From: Orientallactaga sibirica
Lineage: Eukaryota > Chordata > Mammalia > Rodentia > Dipodidae
DNA length: 64,000 nt
Assembly (NCBI GenBank): GCA_036365145.1
Contig: JAEOAD010000015.1
Coordinates: 8,115,501-8,179,500 of the forward strand
Reading direction: 5' to 3'
The notes below the pieces were generated by a model. It was not told where the DNA came from and did not search any database. It worked only from the letters and a program-made list of their open reading frames with translations. The first letter of the stretch is position 1; every line of letters begins with the position of its first letter. Below are positions 44,077 to 56,076 of this stretch, piece after piece. The position numbers and the translations under genes were made by a program.

Positions 44077-44573
44077 TGGTTTAGTTTGAATCTAAAAGGA
44101 TCCCCACAGAATAATGTGTTTACTTTGAATGTAAAAGGTTCCCCATAGAATCAGTCAGTTTGAATGTAAAAGGATCCCCATAGAATCGTGTTTAGTTTGA
44201 ATGTGAAATGTTCCCCACAGAATAATGTGTTTAGTGTAAATGTAAAAGGATCCCCACAGAATCATGTGCTTGAATACCTGCTTCCCAGAAAAGTGTTGCT
44301 TCAGGAACATTGTGGAACCTTTAGGAAATGGAGCCTTGCTGGTGAAGGTGGGTCACTGGGTACTTGGGCACTGAGGTTATACAGCCTCACATGCTGCTCA
44401 TCCTTAGCTTCTTGACTGATGAGATGTGACCAGTTCTGCACCTGTTCCTGCCACTATGTTTTCCCTACCATGAAACTTCCCCTCAAAACTATAAGTCAAA
44501 TGAAACACTTTTTCTTTCATAAATTTCTTCTAATTGGGTATTTATTCACATCAATAAGAAAGCAACTGATACA
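44077..44573 (+). mobile_element. LTR with amplified 5' end
   Basis: It starts TGGTTTAGTTTGAAT and ends AACTGATACA, with GGAACCTTTAGGAAATGGAGCCTTGCTGG and GGTTATACAGCCTC in between, the plan of rodent RMER17/MT-like LTRs as I remember them. The first 190 bases are five tandem copies of the LTR's own 5' end. No clear target duplication was found. Confidence 0.7.
44080..44268 (+). repeat. Five-unit 36-39-bp tandem array in LTR U3
   Basis: The units begin at 44080, 44119, 44155, 44191 and 44230, each TTTAGTTTGAATGTAAAAGG followed by ATCCCCACAGAATCATGTG with small changes. The spacing between units is zero, so this is a true tandem array rather than spaced repeats. Confidence 0.92.
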
Positions 44574-44653
44574 ACCCAAAGAATTATAAATTATATATAG
44601 ATGGAGTTCCAATTATACCTGCACTGTATACTATATACTACACATAGTTTATA

Positions 44654-45083
44654 TGTAAGACTTTCATCATCATGGCAAAATACTTAAACAAAACAAGGTA
44701 AAGAATGAAAGGTATATTTGGGCTCATAGTTTCAGAGGTTTCTGTTCAAACTCATTGGGCTTTGTTGCATCTGTGTCCACATGTGGTCAGGCAGAACTTC
44801 TTGGTAAGGAGCATGTGTGTGGCAGAACAATGTTGCTCACTTAGGGGTAAAGAGGAGGGAGGGAGGGAGAGAAGGACAGAGTGAGAAAGAGAGAAAACCC
44901 CAAAAGAAGAGGGAATGTACCAGATCAAGATATAAATCATAAGAAAATACCCCAATGGCCTTCTTATTCCAGCTAGTCCCTACTTCCTAAAGTTACTAGC
45001 ACATCTTAAAACAGTACACCATCTGAAGAGCAACCATTTAACAACAAAGCCTATGGGAACAGTTCAGATCTAAACCATAGCCA
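44654..45083 (-). mobile_element. MaLR-like rodent LTR
   Basis: On the minus strand it reads TGGCTATGGTTTAGATCTG ... GAAACCTCTGAAACTATGAGCC ... AATATACCTTTC, matching the common MaLR LTR plan (TGGTTTGGATCTGAAATGTCCC ... ACCTCTGAAACTGTGAGCC AAAATAAACC). It is diverged, and its AATAAA position is mutated to AATATA. No target duplication is obvious. Confidence 0.65.
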
Positions 45084-46848
45084 TGAGTATCAACTCGGGA
45101 TTGTGCATTCCTATCAAGAAATTGTGTGAAGAATTAGACTCTGATGGGCTGATTTACTCTGAATTCAGGATAAGCACAAAATTTTCTTAAAACATGGAAT
45201 GTTTTCTGATTTAAATCTATTTGTAATTGTTCATTAATTTGAACCGAAGACGTTATAGGACCTACTTGAGGGCTTTACTTGCTTCTGACACTCAAAATAC
45301 ATTGTCTGGTTTTGTCATAAAGATCGTGTTGATATTGCATATGTAAGTAAATGGAGTGTGCAAAGAACCTCTGTAGTCCATGGATTTGGGTGTGAATGCA
45401 TTTGGGAGAGGGATGGTGTTTACTGAAGTGGAAATAGTCTAACACTCCTGGTTAGAGAATACCAGCAGTGTGAATTATCGTTGACCTTAATCCTGGCTTC
45501 ATGGTCTTTCTTCCTAGAGAGAACCCCTGAAAGAAGAGTGTGGTTTGACAGTGTTCTCTCGTAGTATATTTTGCATTAGATAATTGGGAAGTGCTTATGA
45601 ACTATGGAAATTGCCTTGCCTCCTGATTTCTATCCACTTTTTACTCAGTCAATAAACCCTTGATGGAACCCATGTCCTCAATTTTTGGAAGGGGCTATAT
45701 CAGGAGTGCAAGCTTCTTGTGAATACATATGTTCAGACAGAGGCTGTATAATCCTCTTTCAGGAATGTGCTAAGCAGTTAGATCAGGCACCACCACTGTG
45801 TGATTCTATTAGTCACATACATTTGTCTGTATGTTGTGGAATCATCACTTTTGTGAGGAGGTGGGTGAGAGTGGTCTTCACAATCTCATTAGTGGACAGT
45901 AGGATCCTGGGTGGGACAACACTGACTTCAGCCTATATTATTTCCACTTTAACACTTTCATTTCCATTTCTGTTTCTCACAAAGTGACTTCTAACTGCTT
46001 GCCACCTACACATACTACAGGCTTCTGGGAGATCGAATGTGTTAATGGTAGCAAAGTGCTTTGACCTTCTCTCATAAAAAGTGCTGCAGGAGTACAAAAT
46101 ATTATTATTATCATTTCATGGACATTTTGCAGTTCCCACTGGTTAGTTTCACTCTCCCCTTTAATCTTGAATGCATTAAAATGGCTAAATAAAAAGTATT
46201 TTGAGTAAATAAAGATACCCATGATTTTTAAAAGTTCTTTATTATATATTTTGATATGCATCATCACTTTCTTCTGACTTTCCACATAAACTGCTATGGC
46301 TAAACAGCTATATAATGATATTCCTACTTGGCTATAATTTAGAATGCTATAAAGATTATTTAGCACAAAGAAGTATTTCCAGTTAAAATTTAGCAACTCC
46401 TTTCAAATAGATTTATATTAAATCTTCAACTGAGCTTTAGAAACATTGAGCAGAGCAAAAATAAAATGTAGTTCATGTTCTTGTAAAATAGCCATTTCTT
46501 CCTTGGGTTTTTACCTTCTGGTTTTCTTTATGACAGTTTGCCTATACAGATTCAGTTCCTCTCTCTTCTCCTATCTTCTGACTTCCCCTCTCATTTCCTT
46601 CTCTTCCTACCCATCCCCTCTCCTCCAACCCACAGTTTTGTCTTCTTTCCCTATATCTTCTACTTCTGTCCTTTAAAACAGTGAATAAAGAAACCACTCA
46701 CACTAAGCAAAGCACTTCCAGATTGCCTGCTGTCTTGTTAGACAAAGAGTTAGTGTGGTAGCATTGCTGCTATGATCTACAAAGTCCTTTATAAGCTCTT
46801 CTGAAGATGAACAGGGGTGAGTTCCTGCCTCTCAGAATTACAAAGTCT
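45084..46848. other. No recognisable feature
   Basis: About 1.75 kb of unique sequence. The minus-strand frame 45977-46396 (139 codons) is AT-rich and shows no domain. Not called as a gene. Confidence 0.4.
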
Positions 46849-46849
46849 T

Positions 46850-46944
46850 GAGGGCCAGAATATAACTCATTGGTAGAGAGCTTGCCGATCCTAGGCAAGA
46901 CCCTGGGTTCAATCCCCTGAACCACACACAAAAAAAATTACACA
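46850..46944 (+). repeat. ID SINE
   Basis: AGGGCCAGAATATAACTCATTGGTAGAGAGCTTGCCGATCCTAGG...CCTGGGTTCAATCCCC follows the ID element (BC1-like, tRNA-Ala-derived) with an A-rich tail. The Pol III B-box-like GGTTCAATCCCC is preserved. An imperfect target duplication ATTACAAAGTCTTG / ATTACACAGTGTTG flanks it. Confidence 0.88.
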
Positions 46945-47189
46945 GTGTTGATCATTCATTTAACATTGCACATATCAAAATCTACCACTGTATCTCATAG
47001 ACAAGTATTACATGTTGTTATACAATAATGTTAAAACAACAAAAATTGACACAAATGATGTTAGCATATAATTAGTATGATTATAGTACTGAAATAGATA
47101 ATGTAAAAAAAATGCCATAACACAGTAATTTCCCATGGAACCAGGAAACAATAGCAATTATCTCCCATGTGGAATAAAAGTTCCAATTT

Positions 47190-47375
47190 TATTCTCAATT
47201 CCTAGGTGATATTAAACAAGTAACATCTCTCTATGTTTGAGGTTTTTTTTTCTCCAAAATATATATAGCAGTGCCTACCTCACATGGCTGTTGTGTCTTT
47301 AATGAGTTAATGTATACCTTATACCTAGAGTCATAAATGTTCAATGTTATAGTTATCATTTTAATTAATTGGGAA
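47190..47375 (-). repeat. MIR SINE
   Basis: Reversed MIR: AGCAGTGCCTACCTCACATGGCTGTTGTG, AATGAGTTAATGTATACC, then ATAAATGTTCAATGTTATAG. Confidence 0.8.
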
Positions 47376-47734
47376 TAAAACAGACACATGCATACATATA
47401 TACATATACATACATATGCACTGCTTCACTTCAATATTTCTTTTCAAATAATCATTCATTATTTTTGTCCTTCATAGTTAAACTTCTTCAATGTACTTTT
47501 ATATCATCTTTTCAGTCTTTCCTTTAACCCCTTTCATCCCATTCCTTTCATATGATGTTATTGGAGACAGTATTTAATCAAGTACTTGGATCTTCATGTG
47601 TCCTGTAGTCATATTGGACAAAGATCCCCAGCATGTACACTTCAGCAACAGTGATTGAAGACTCATGAAAAGTCTCCTGCTGTTCCCTTCTAAATTATAT
47701 CATTTCTCCATGAGAACAGAATGTCCTGTCCTTA

Positions 47735-47965
47735 CTCCAACCCTTTCCAGCTGAGCTTTCATTCCCACAGCTCTTCTTAACAGTGTTATCAATGACCTTC
47801 ATCTTGCCAAATATAATGCCCAGTGTCTACTTTTTGCTACCATCCTTTTGAAAGTCCAGGCTCTAGGTTACATGGAAAGGTCCTTACCCCCATGAAATGC
47901 CCTTTTGAGGTTCATTTCAAATTTTTCTGTGGTAGGCCTTTGTCCTCTTCCCAGTGCTAGTGTTT
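47735..47965 (+). repeat. L2 LINE fragment
   Basis: AACAGTGTTATCAATGACCTTCATCTTGCCAAATATAATGCCCAGTG matches a well-known L2 block (tgtcatcaatgacctccatcttgccaaatcc). Confidence 0.55.
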
Positions 47966-49239
47966 TTCCTGTAAACTGCTAGTAACCAAGAAAAGACTCC
48001 AATAAACTGCCCATATTGACTTAGTATACTGAATTTTCCAGGGAAATGCAGCACTTAACAGTTTGGAACATAATTTGTTGAGAATGAGAATGCATCCATA
48101 ATGCTAAATTTTAGCCCCTGAGTTAGGCTTCAGGAGAGTTTCTCAGAACACCAGCTTCAATATACTCCCCAAACTCAACCCAACTATAATCCAGCCCCTA
48201 CCTGCCTGATGGTATATATCTATGCTTTGAATTTACCTGAATGAGACTAGAAATTTTAAGGGTCTGGAAGGATAGCTATAGAAATTCCTTGCTTATGGGA
48301 CGACAGGGAGAACTGAGGAAATGCATGCTTCTATACCCCACTACCTCATTCTAATGTTTCATTGTTGGTCTTCTTTGTTAAATGTCAAATTACTTTTAGA
48401 AAGTTTTCAGCATGGATCAGTAAACAATGCACTATCAGTTAATTCTAATTAATCTAAGAAAATACCATGAAAAATTAGGCATTTTGAAGTTGGAAAAGGC
48501 TTAGCATTGACTTAAATATTTTCCAAGAAGGAGTGAACTTAAAATTGAATTTATTCACAATTATTTGATAGACACAAAATAAAGCATTTTTAAAACATCA
48601 AATGCAATAGTAACACATCAAATTTACCAACTCAGTCACAAAACTTGATGAGCTCGTTATATGTAAATGTCAGTACACTATAAGATATTCTGGGGCATTG
48701 ATACCATCAGCAGCATGAGGCTCCATTAGATGAGAAGGGTACCACAGACACAATCAGTGGCTGGAAGAGTCAAAGCTCACTGTATTTCCTGTGTGACATG
48801 GTTAAAGCAAGCCTTTTTGGTTCTGGCATATTCTGAAAAATTATGGAAATGGTGCTATCGCCAATTAACTGAATACAACTGCAAGTCAGAGCGACCAAGT
48901 ACAAAGTCAAACTTATGATTTCACTACAGTGCTGATTTTTCAGCTCCAGGGGTTTGAGTTTTCAATCAGATTTTCTTCATTCCTAGTTTCATTCTGGGGA
49001 AAACTGTATTTCCTTTACTCCAAGTTTGTTCCCATGTGCCAGGATGCTCTTTTACCTTTCCTAGGGGTGTGATTTATTTCTAACACTTGGTAACTTTAAG
49101 GAAATGGAGGATGTTAATGAAAGATCTAAAACAGAGCTATGAGGATTGCTTTATGACTTACCAACCTTTGCAACAACATGCATTCAAGGATTTAAGGTAG
49201 ACTCCTTGAATATATCTTGTTTAGTTGATATTCAATTCA
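47966..49239. other. No recognisable feature
   Basis: Unique sequence. The short frame 48730-48918 has no recognisable domain. Confidence 0.4.
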
Positions 49240-49524
49240 ACATCTCAGCTCTTCCTGAGACTCCTGTTCATGGAGGATCACAGATGCTGGGATTATTTGG
49301 GCTTGCTCTGCTATAAATTCATCTTATGGAATCACACAGGGAGAAACATTGAGGAGTCATAACAATCCATCAGCAAATCCTGTAAATTACATAGAGTCTT
49401 TCCACTTTTCATCAGCTCTGTCACTACAGCTTATGTGCAAATCACCACTATGTCTTCCTGGACATGTTACAGTAGCGTCCTAAATGGATCTTTCTCTTCT
49501 ATATTTTATGCTTTGAAATTCTTT

Positions 49525-49680
49525 TTTTTTTTTTTAAATTTTTTGATCTAGGGTCTCACTCTAGCCCAGGCTGACCTGGAATTCACTTTATAGTCTCAGG
49601 ATGGCCTCAAACTCATGGCAATCCTCCTACCTTTGCCTCCCGAGTGCTAGGATTAAAGGCATGTGCCATCACACCTGGCT
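49525..49680 (-). repeat. B1-like SINE
   Basis: Reversed SINE with (T)n tail. TTTGAAATTC on the left and TTTGAAATTT on the right are a likely target duplication. Confidence 0.93.
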
Positions 49681-50055
49681 TTTGAAATTTTTCTATAGAA
49701 AATATTCATAAAGGTCTAAGACTTCAGATAAAATTTGCTACTTATCTATGCAAATTATTTGTTTTATTTCCTACTTGACTCTGATGCGAAGCTAGAGCTC
49801 CTATTGCAATAGCACTACCCATAGTGCCCTGTTTTAAAGAGGCTACCTGCACTGTCTCCCCTTCCACTTTGACCCCTACAATCTTCTGAGTGTCTTTATG
49901 GTTCATTCAATGTCCAAGCCCATTCTAAACTGAGTGCTTAATTCACAGTTTTTGTTTCACCAGACTTGAATAATTATCTCTGTGTTAGTCATATGAGTAA
50001 TTCCTTATTTCCTGCAGATCACGGTTCATATAGCCCCTTAACAGAAAGAATAGTG

Positions 50056-50363
50056 AAGGTCTGGGGCGATGGTTTAAGATACTTTTTTTTTTTTTTTTTT
50101 TTTTTTTTTGGTTTTTCGAAGTAGGGTCTCACTCTGGCCCAGGCTGACCTGGAATTAACTATGTAGTCTCAGGGTGGCCTTGAACTCTCAGTGATCCTCC
50201 TACCTCTGCCTCCTGAGTGCTGGGATTAAAGGCATGCGCCACCACCACGCCCGGCTAAGACATTTTCTTGAAAAGCATGAGGGCCTGGGTTCAATTTCCC
50301 AGTACACGTGTAAATCCAGATGCACAAAATGGCACATGCATCTGGAATCCATTCTGTCATGCT
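50056..50363 (+). repeat. tRNA-like SINE split by a B1
   Basis: The head GTCTGGGGCGATGGTTTAAGA is cut by the reversed B1 at 50073-50253 and resumes at TAAGACATTTTCTTGAAAAGC, then GGCCTGGGTTCAATTTCCC. The 3' part is truncated by the next SINE. Confidence 0.85.
50073..50253 (-). repeat. B1-like SINE, young
   Basis: Reversed, with a T run of about 27 bases and a well-preserved head GCCACCACCACGCCCGGC that keeps a CpG. It is inserted in the SINE above; a TAAGATAC/TAAGACAT-type duplication flanks it. Confidence 0.94.
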
Positions 50364-50369
50364 CATATA

Positions 50370-50590
50370 CTGGGGCTGGAAAGATTGCTTAGTGGTTATG
50401 GAGCTTGCCTACAAAGCCTAAGGACCCAGGTTCTATTCCCTAGTACCCATGTAAAGTCAAATGCACAAAGTGGCACATGCATCTGGTGTTTGTTGCAGTG
50501 GCCAGAGATCCTGGTGTGCCCATTCTCTCCTCCTCTCACCTCTCTCTTTCTTTCTCTCTACTTGCAAATAAATAAAAAAAAAAAAAAAAT
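50370..50590 (+). repeat. tRNA-like SINE
   Basis: Sense SINE starting TGGGGCTGGAAAGATTGC and ending in (CT)n, AAATAAAT and an A run. Confidence 0.93.
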
Positions 50591-50597
50591 CTGGATT

Positions 50598-50796
50598 TTT
50601 AGCCAGGTATGATAGTACCTGCTTTTAATCCCAGCACTCAGGAAGCAGAGGTAGGATGATTGCTATGAGTTTGAGGTCAGCCTGAGTCTTCATAGTGAAT
50701 TCCAGGCCAACCTGGGCTGGAGCAAGACCCTACCTCAAAAAAAACAAACAAACAAAAAAAACCAAGCAAACAAACAAACAAACAACAAAAGAACAG
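50598..50796 (+). repeat. B1-like SINE
   Basis: Sense copy (AGCCAGGTATGATAGTACC ... TGGGCTGGAGCAAGACCC) with a long (CAAA)n tail. Confidence 0.92.
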
Positions 50797-51035
50797 TGAG
50801 ACCAGCCTGTCTCTGGCAGAGTCTTTCACATGTACACCATCTCTCTCTGGCCCGCTTCAGTGACCTTCTCTGCATGCACCCTTGTGAGCTTAGGTTTCGT
50901 TTTTGTTGACCATCTTCTTTCCCAGAAACTTGACTCTATGAAAACAGGGGCCTATTTGCTTTGTTCACTATCATAGCCAGTCACCAAGAAGGGTGTCAAT
51001 ACAGAATAGACAATAAATGAAAGACCAAATTAATA

Positions 51036-51504
51036 TGTATGAATCCCAGTCCCAGAGCTGTGAGAGGCAGGGCCCCAGGATCTCCTCATTTTCTTTACAG
51101 CTGTGCATTTGGCCATTTCATTGTTTCTCTCTGCCAAGTGGTCTGCTGCATCACACTCCCTAATTGGACCTTCATCTTCCCAGGAGTTCAAATTTGATAA
51201 TTATGTAATTCAACCCTGATAATTCTGTTTTCCAGCCTGTAAAAATAGTCAGCTAACAAACTTCTTTCTCTATGGAGTTTTGGGGTGACACTAGAGAACT
51301 AGGGAGAAGGAATAACCTGTATTACAATCATACATTATCAGGACATTATTTTAAACCACTTATTCCAAAACCTTTCTTTCGTAAAGAAGGCTGTGGTCCA
51401 CACAAGGAATGTGACTTTCCTTTGTCCAATAGCCATTCATATTGGGATGTAGAACTCAGTTATACTGCTTTTCCCTTTTACTATCCTGTTTATAAAATTA
51501 AATT
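51036..51504. other. Unique sequence, candidate conserved noncoding element
   Basis: No repeat is visible. 51140-51260 is compositionally balanced and contains homeodomain-type TAATT/ATTA cores (CCTAATTGG, GATAATTATGTAATTC). Confidence 0.4.
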
Positions 51505-51960
51505 CTGGAAGGGTGTGGTGGCATAGTCTTACAAACACAGCATTTGGAAGACAAATGCATGAGGATTTTGAGGTGCAGGCCATTGATGTGAATGGGTCTT
51601 AGACAGCTTCAGGTTGACTGAGATGAACTTCCAGACCAGGCACAGTTATGGAGGAAGGAATATTTACTGAAACTTATAGACCCAGGGGAAGTTTCATAAT
51701 GGTAGAAGTTGTCCCCCTCTTAAAGGACTAGGCAGAGAGAGGGGGAGAGTACACAAGCCAAATCTCAAAAACCACACCAGAAAACAAGCACACTTCAGAA
51801 AGTCTAGGCAATTTGCATATCTTTAGATTAGAATGTCAAATCTACCACCACACCTTAGGGCCAGATACCTCCTCTAGCCAGGTGGCTGGAAATCCAAAAA
51901 GTTTTAATAAACTCCTGAGTCTATTGGGGGCATTTATTCAAACTACCACAGACCCATTCT

Positions 51961-51993
<33 letters not shown>
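51505..51993 (+). repeat. B1-like SINE interrupted by an LTR, with A32 tail
   Basis: The left part, GGAAGGGTGTGGTGGCATAG to about 51598, and the right part, GACCCATTCTC plus 32 A at 51962-51993, are two ends of one degraded B1, with the LTR at 51600-51950 between them. Confidence 0.75.
51600..51950 (-). mobile_element. Solo ERVL-type LTR, fourth copy
   Basis: Same family as 1520-1874 and 41546-41941 (AGACAGCTTCAGGTTGACTG ... ATTCAAACTACCACA). The left terminus is altered, so I could not define a clean target duplication. Confidence 0.85.
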
Positions 51994-51995
<2 letters not shown>

Positions 51996-51999
51996 ACAA

Positions 52000-52180
52000 A
52001 AAAGTATGGTGGCATAGGCCTTTAATCCAAGCACTCAAGAGGTAGAAATGAAAGGATCACTGTGAGTTTGAGGCCAGCCTGGAAAGGCAGAGTGATTTCC
52101 AATCTCAGCCTGAGCTAGAGTGAGATGCTACCTTGAAAAAAAAAAATCAAACAAAAATTAAAAAAAAAAAAACAAGCAAA
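52000..52180 (+). repeat. B1-like SINE, diverged
   Basis: AAAAAGTATGGTGGCATAGGCC ... TGAGCTAGAGTGAGATGCTACC with two A-rich tail segments. It follows the previous poly(A) directly. Confidence 0.88.
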
Positions 52181-53535
52181 ACAAAACAAGACAATTACTT
52201 CAATACCACATATCTATTTTAACTAGCCATTATTCTTTTGGGGGTGAAGCAGTTTGTTATGCATGATCTTTCCAATAGATCATTCTCTAGGACCTACCTC
52301 TAGGTTTTTTTTTTTTTTTTATTCACTTGATCTTGAAACTATTTAATCATTTTCCTTCCATCTCTGGTTGTTGTAGGCATCATTTAATTCATTTATGATT
52401 TGTCCAAATTATATATCAAATTCTAAGTTCTGATCATGTAATTCAAGGAATTCAACATACCAGTCAAACTGAGAATCTACCACATACTACAAACCCATTT
52501 TTAATTGCGTAATCAGAATCTGAATTAACAGTTGTGCTCATAGAGACACACATATATAGAGAAACATTTTTGTTCTGCCAAAGCCAAATGTTAAATGCGT
52601 TCATTCTCAGCTGAAGTTTTAGAAAGCAAAATTGCATGGTTTGAGAGTGAAAAATCAAAGTATCATTTTAGGATATGTCAGGTACAATTCTAAACCTGTG
52701 TGCAAGGGCTGGCAGTTTGCTAAGTGCAGACCTAGGCTGGTTCTAAAATTAGCATTCCTATAAAATACGGAGGCTCAGTCAAGGCTAGTATGTGCATCAA
52801 GGGCTACAAAGGCATGCTCTCTCCCTGAATTTGTCTTTACCTGAACACTTAGCCAGGCTTTACCACTACAGAGGACATACAAGCTTAGCTTATCTTCTCC
52901 ATCTATAAACATACTTGAGTAATTAATGCATTAAACTTCCTGCTCTAGCATAGCTTATTTGATTCTGATAATATACACAAAAGTCCAAAGTCAGTGTTGT
53001 TTTTATAATTTACCTCCAAACCACCCCTTTCCTGAGACATAATTCTCTTTCCATATTTTCACTTTCTTGGTGACCACCTGAGCCAGTGATTGCTTGAGAT
53101 TCTTAAAGGATATATCAATAGGTGTTTTGTGACCATATCTGTCTTAGCAGGCTATCCTACTTCTCCAGACTTACCTAACCTGCTGCTATGACTCTTAACA
53201 GCATCTTCACAAACATTAATGCCTTTTATGAAAAGCAACAAAATCAGCACAAAAGGAAATCTCTTATTATCTCTTCAAAGGCACAGATTTTAGTATCTAA
53301 GAAATGTATGAAGTAGAAATAGATGAAAGGAGACACAATCAGAAAGGAAATATCCTCATGATTAATCAAAGACAAATAATTCCACCATTGAAAAATGACT
53401 CAGTGTTTAAGGTTTGATTCTATTCCTTTACAGCAGAATTCTACACAACTTTGAACTCTCAGCATTGAAAATGAAAGGATAGAAACTTTTCACTTCACTT
53501 TTTTTTTTTAGCAAAGCAGAATCATATACTTAAAA
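52181..53535. other. No recognisable feature
   Basis: Unique AT-rich sequence with a T run at 52305-52320 and no supported gene. Confidence 0.4.
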
Positions 53536-53620
53536 GCATATAATAATTGCTCCTCATTGCCTCTCAGATGAAAGTCTGAATTCCTAGGCCTGGCCTCAGA
53601 AGCCCTGCATAGCTGGAGTT
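53536..53620 (+). repeat. Possible L2 fragment
   Basis: CTCATTGCCTCTCAGATGAAAGTCTGAATTCCTAGGCCTGG...GCCCTGCAT resembles the L2 block 'cccatcgccctcaggataaagtccaaactcc...ggccctgcatg'. Confidence 0.5.
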
Positions 53621-54754
53621 CCCTTCTCCTATTTTATTAAATTCTTAGCAGGATTTGTCTGATCTGGTCATCCTCATCTCAGTCTCCTGTACCTTAAATG
53701 CCTTTTCAGCATCTCTCCCTCAAGCATCTTAATCTTCAAGAGCCTATTAATGTTCATAAACTACTGTCAGCCACTTCCTAATGCTTAGACACAGAAAAGT
53801 GGATGTTAAACTGAAGTTCAGTCCCTGTCTTCAATGGGCTTACCTTTCCTGGCCCAGGTAGGCTTTGTTGCTCCCTTCTCCTAGTTCTAGTAGCACCCAC
53901 GAACCCTTCAGTTCTCTCTTCCAGGCCACTATAAGCTATTTTGACACATTAATAGCTATTAACACCCCAATAACTCAAATCATATTCTATGTTTCTTTCC
54001 TCTTCCTCAGAGCACCTTAAAAGTGTGACATGCATGGCTGGACAGTTTCTAATGATTTGTACATTTCAGACAGAAATCAACATTGTTTATGAGGAAAGAT
54101 ACATTTTCATCTTGAGGCATCAGTTGGAGAGTTTAACTAATTATTGTTGGCAAGGGATCTCTTAATGGAAATTTCAAGTGGCCTGGAGACACTAAACTCT
54201 ACATTCAGAGTCTCTCAAGTGGCTTTTCTTACCCACAATTAGCATTTATATTTTGGATAATTCATTAACATCTTTAAAAATCCTAAATATTTTCCATATA
54301 TACAGTATTCAGAAATACCTGTAATGAGAGTTATGAACAGTAGGAGTCTGTACTCCTAGCATATGAGAGGATCAGGAGGTGTATTTGCTAGAAGAATAAA
54401 GCAATTGAGTTGCTTAAAATTGGTCTTTATGTATATCATAATTATGAATCATTTGTTTAATAATTACATGTAAAATGTACTTCATTTTCTTAAATTTCAT
54501 TCTAGTTTATTTTATTTAATTTTATCTCAGTCTTTATATTGTGATTACCATCCATTATCAAAGGCACAGAAATGGAAGCTTAAAAGTTGTGGTGGTGATG
54601 AAGAAAGATGAACAGAAGATATCTGTGATAGAAATTTAATTAAGTTCACTTGTTCTTTCTCCTATGGCTGTTCACTCCCCTTTAACTCCCTCATGCAAGT
54701 TCTGGATGTGGATTGATGTTAGCTGTTTCAGAGAACAAAGCTGAGAAGTCTTCC
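53621..54754. other. No confident feature
   Basis: May hold further decayed LINE sequence. No gene, SINE or LTR recognised. Confidence 0.35.
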
Positions 54755-55598
54755 TTAGAAAACCACTTTGAGATTCCATCTCACTGAGTCAGAATGGCTA
54801 TCATCAAGAAAACTAATGACAAAAATTGCTAGTGAGAGTGTGGAAGAGGGGAACCATTATTCACTGTTGGTGGGAGTGTAATCTGATGGCCATTATGGAA
54901 ATCAGTGTGGAGGTTTCTCAAAATGTTGCAAGGAAAGTTATCCAGTAACCATCTATACATTCCTGGCCACATACAGTAAGGCCCAACCACAGCAATACTT
55001 CAAGGAGAACTACCTTATGATCAGCTATGCATTCCTGACCACATGCCATGAGCACTTTATATCCTACCAGAGTGATACTTGCATATCCATGTTCATTGCT
55101 ACTGTAGTCACAATATCTAGAAAATGGAATCAGTCTGGACTTCTGTCAATTGATAACTGATAAAGGAAATATGGTACATGTACACAATGGATTTTTTTAG
55201 CTGTAAAGAAAAATTAAATCATAAAATTATCAGTAAAAATGGATGGAACTAGAAAATAATATGCCAAGTATGGTAATGAAGGCTAAGAAAGAAAAAAAAA
55301 AATAGTGGGCTTTCTCTCATATGTGTATCCCAACTTCTAATGTTTGTATATTAGTAAATAAGGAGGCATGGAATATTGCTGATGTGTGGAGATAGGAGCC
55401 CATGAGAGGAGAAAGAAAATGATGAGAAAGGAAGGGGAGAACAAAGGAAGCATGTCCTAGGAAAGTAGAAAGAAATGCTCAGGGCAATGGGAAAAGCCAA
55501 AAGGAAGGGAAGTACAAATCAGAATGGGTCTGAAATACAGAATAATGAAACCTAATTTTTCCTTGTATGCTAATAAAAATAAATTCATTAAAAGAAAA
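54755..55598 (+). mobile_element. L1 (Lx-type) ORF2 end and full 3'UTR
   Basis: It begins in ORF2 at TTTGAGATTCCATCTCACTGAGTCAGAATGGC and continues through TTCACTGTTGGTGGGAGTGTAA, GGTACATGTACACAATGG and a purine-rich 3'UTR (GAGAGGAGAAAGAAAATGATG...), ending at GTATGCTAATAAAAATAAATTC. It is 5' truncated and broken by stops and indels. Confidence 0.88.
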
Positions 55599-55840
55599 AC
55601 ATTTTTCTAGTAGTCTAGATCCACAGGAGGCCAATGCTTGCAGACTGTTTTAGGATATGATTCCTTTTTTTAAATGTGTCATTGTGCCCTCCGTAACATG
55701 TACTTGTCAAGCAGATGAGCAGGATATGTGTGCTGAGAAAGCCTTGTGAGAGGGTGTGTAACAGGGAAAATATGCTTTCACCATAGGGGAATAAAAGTGT
55801 GTCTATAAGCCTGTGGCTGGTAAATTTCATTTTATTTAAA
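55599..55840. other. No recognisable feature
   Basis: Short unique stretch between the L1 tail and the duplicated SINE. Confidence 0.4.
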
Positions 55841-56076
55841 AATTGTTTTAAGGACTGGAGAGATGGCTTAGTGGTTAAGGCACTTGCCTGCGAAGCCTAA
55901 GGACCAATTTTTGACTCTTCAGATCCCAGGTAAGCCAGATGCACAGAAGGGAGGCAAGCGCAAGGTTGCACATGTCTGGAGTTTGATTGTGGTGGCTGAA
56001 ACCCTAGCAAACTCCTTCTCTCTGTTTCTCTAAAAATTAAAGAAATAAAAATAAAAATAAAAAAATTGTTTTTAAA
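55841..56076 (+). repeat. tRNA-like SINE, tandem copy 1
   Basis: Complete sense SINE (GGACTGGAGAGATGGCTTAG ... CTAAAAATTAAAGAAATAAAAAT) with target-type flanks AAAATTGTTTTAA on the left and AAAATTGTTTTTAA on the right. Confidence 0.95.

Larger units (their letters stand above)
49240..51035 (+). repeat. L2 LINE traces interrupted by SINEs
   Basis: Scattered blocks at about 49440-49495 (GGACATGTTACAGTAGCGTCCTAAATGG) and 50925-51030 (TTGACTCTATGAAAACAGGGGCC ... AATAGACAATAAATGAAAG) follow the L2 3' region in order. The SINEs at 49525-49680 and 50056-50796 are inserted into it. Confidence 0.5.

Noticed and set aside
44080..44268. CRISPR-like array of 36-39-bp repeats
   Set aside because: Units are directly adjacent with no spacers, and the sequence is the 5' end of a rodent LTR.
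45977..46396. 139-codon minus-strand frame
   Set aside because: AT-rich, biased to N/I/K/Y/F, no domain; chance is the simpler explanation.
46850..46944. Functional tRNA or BC1-like RNA gene
   Set aside because: It has an ID-element body but many changes, including in the A-box region, and an A-rich tail with flanking duplication. It is a SINE copy.
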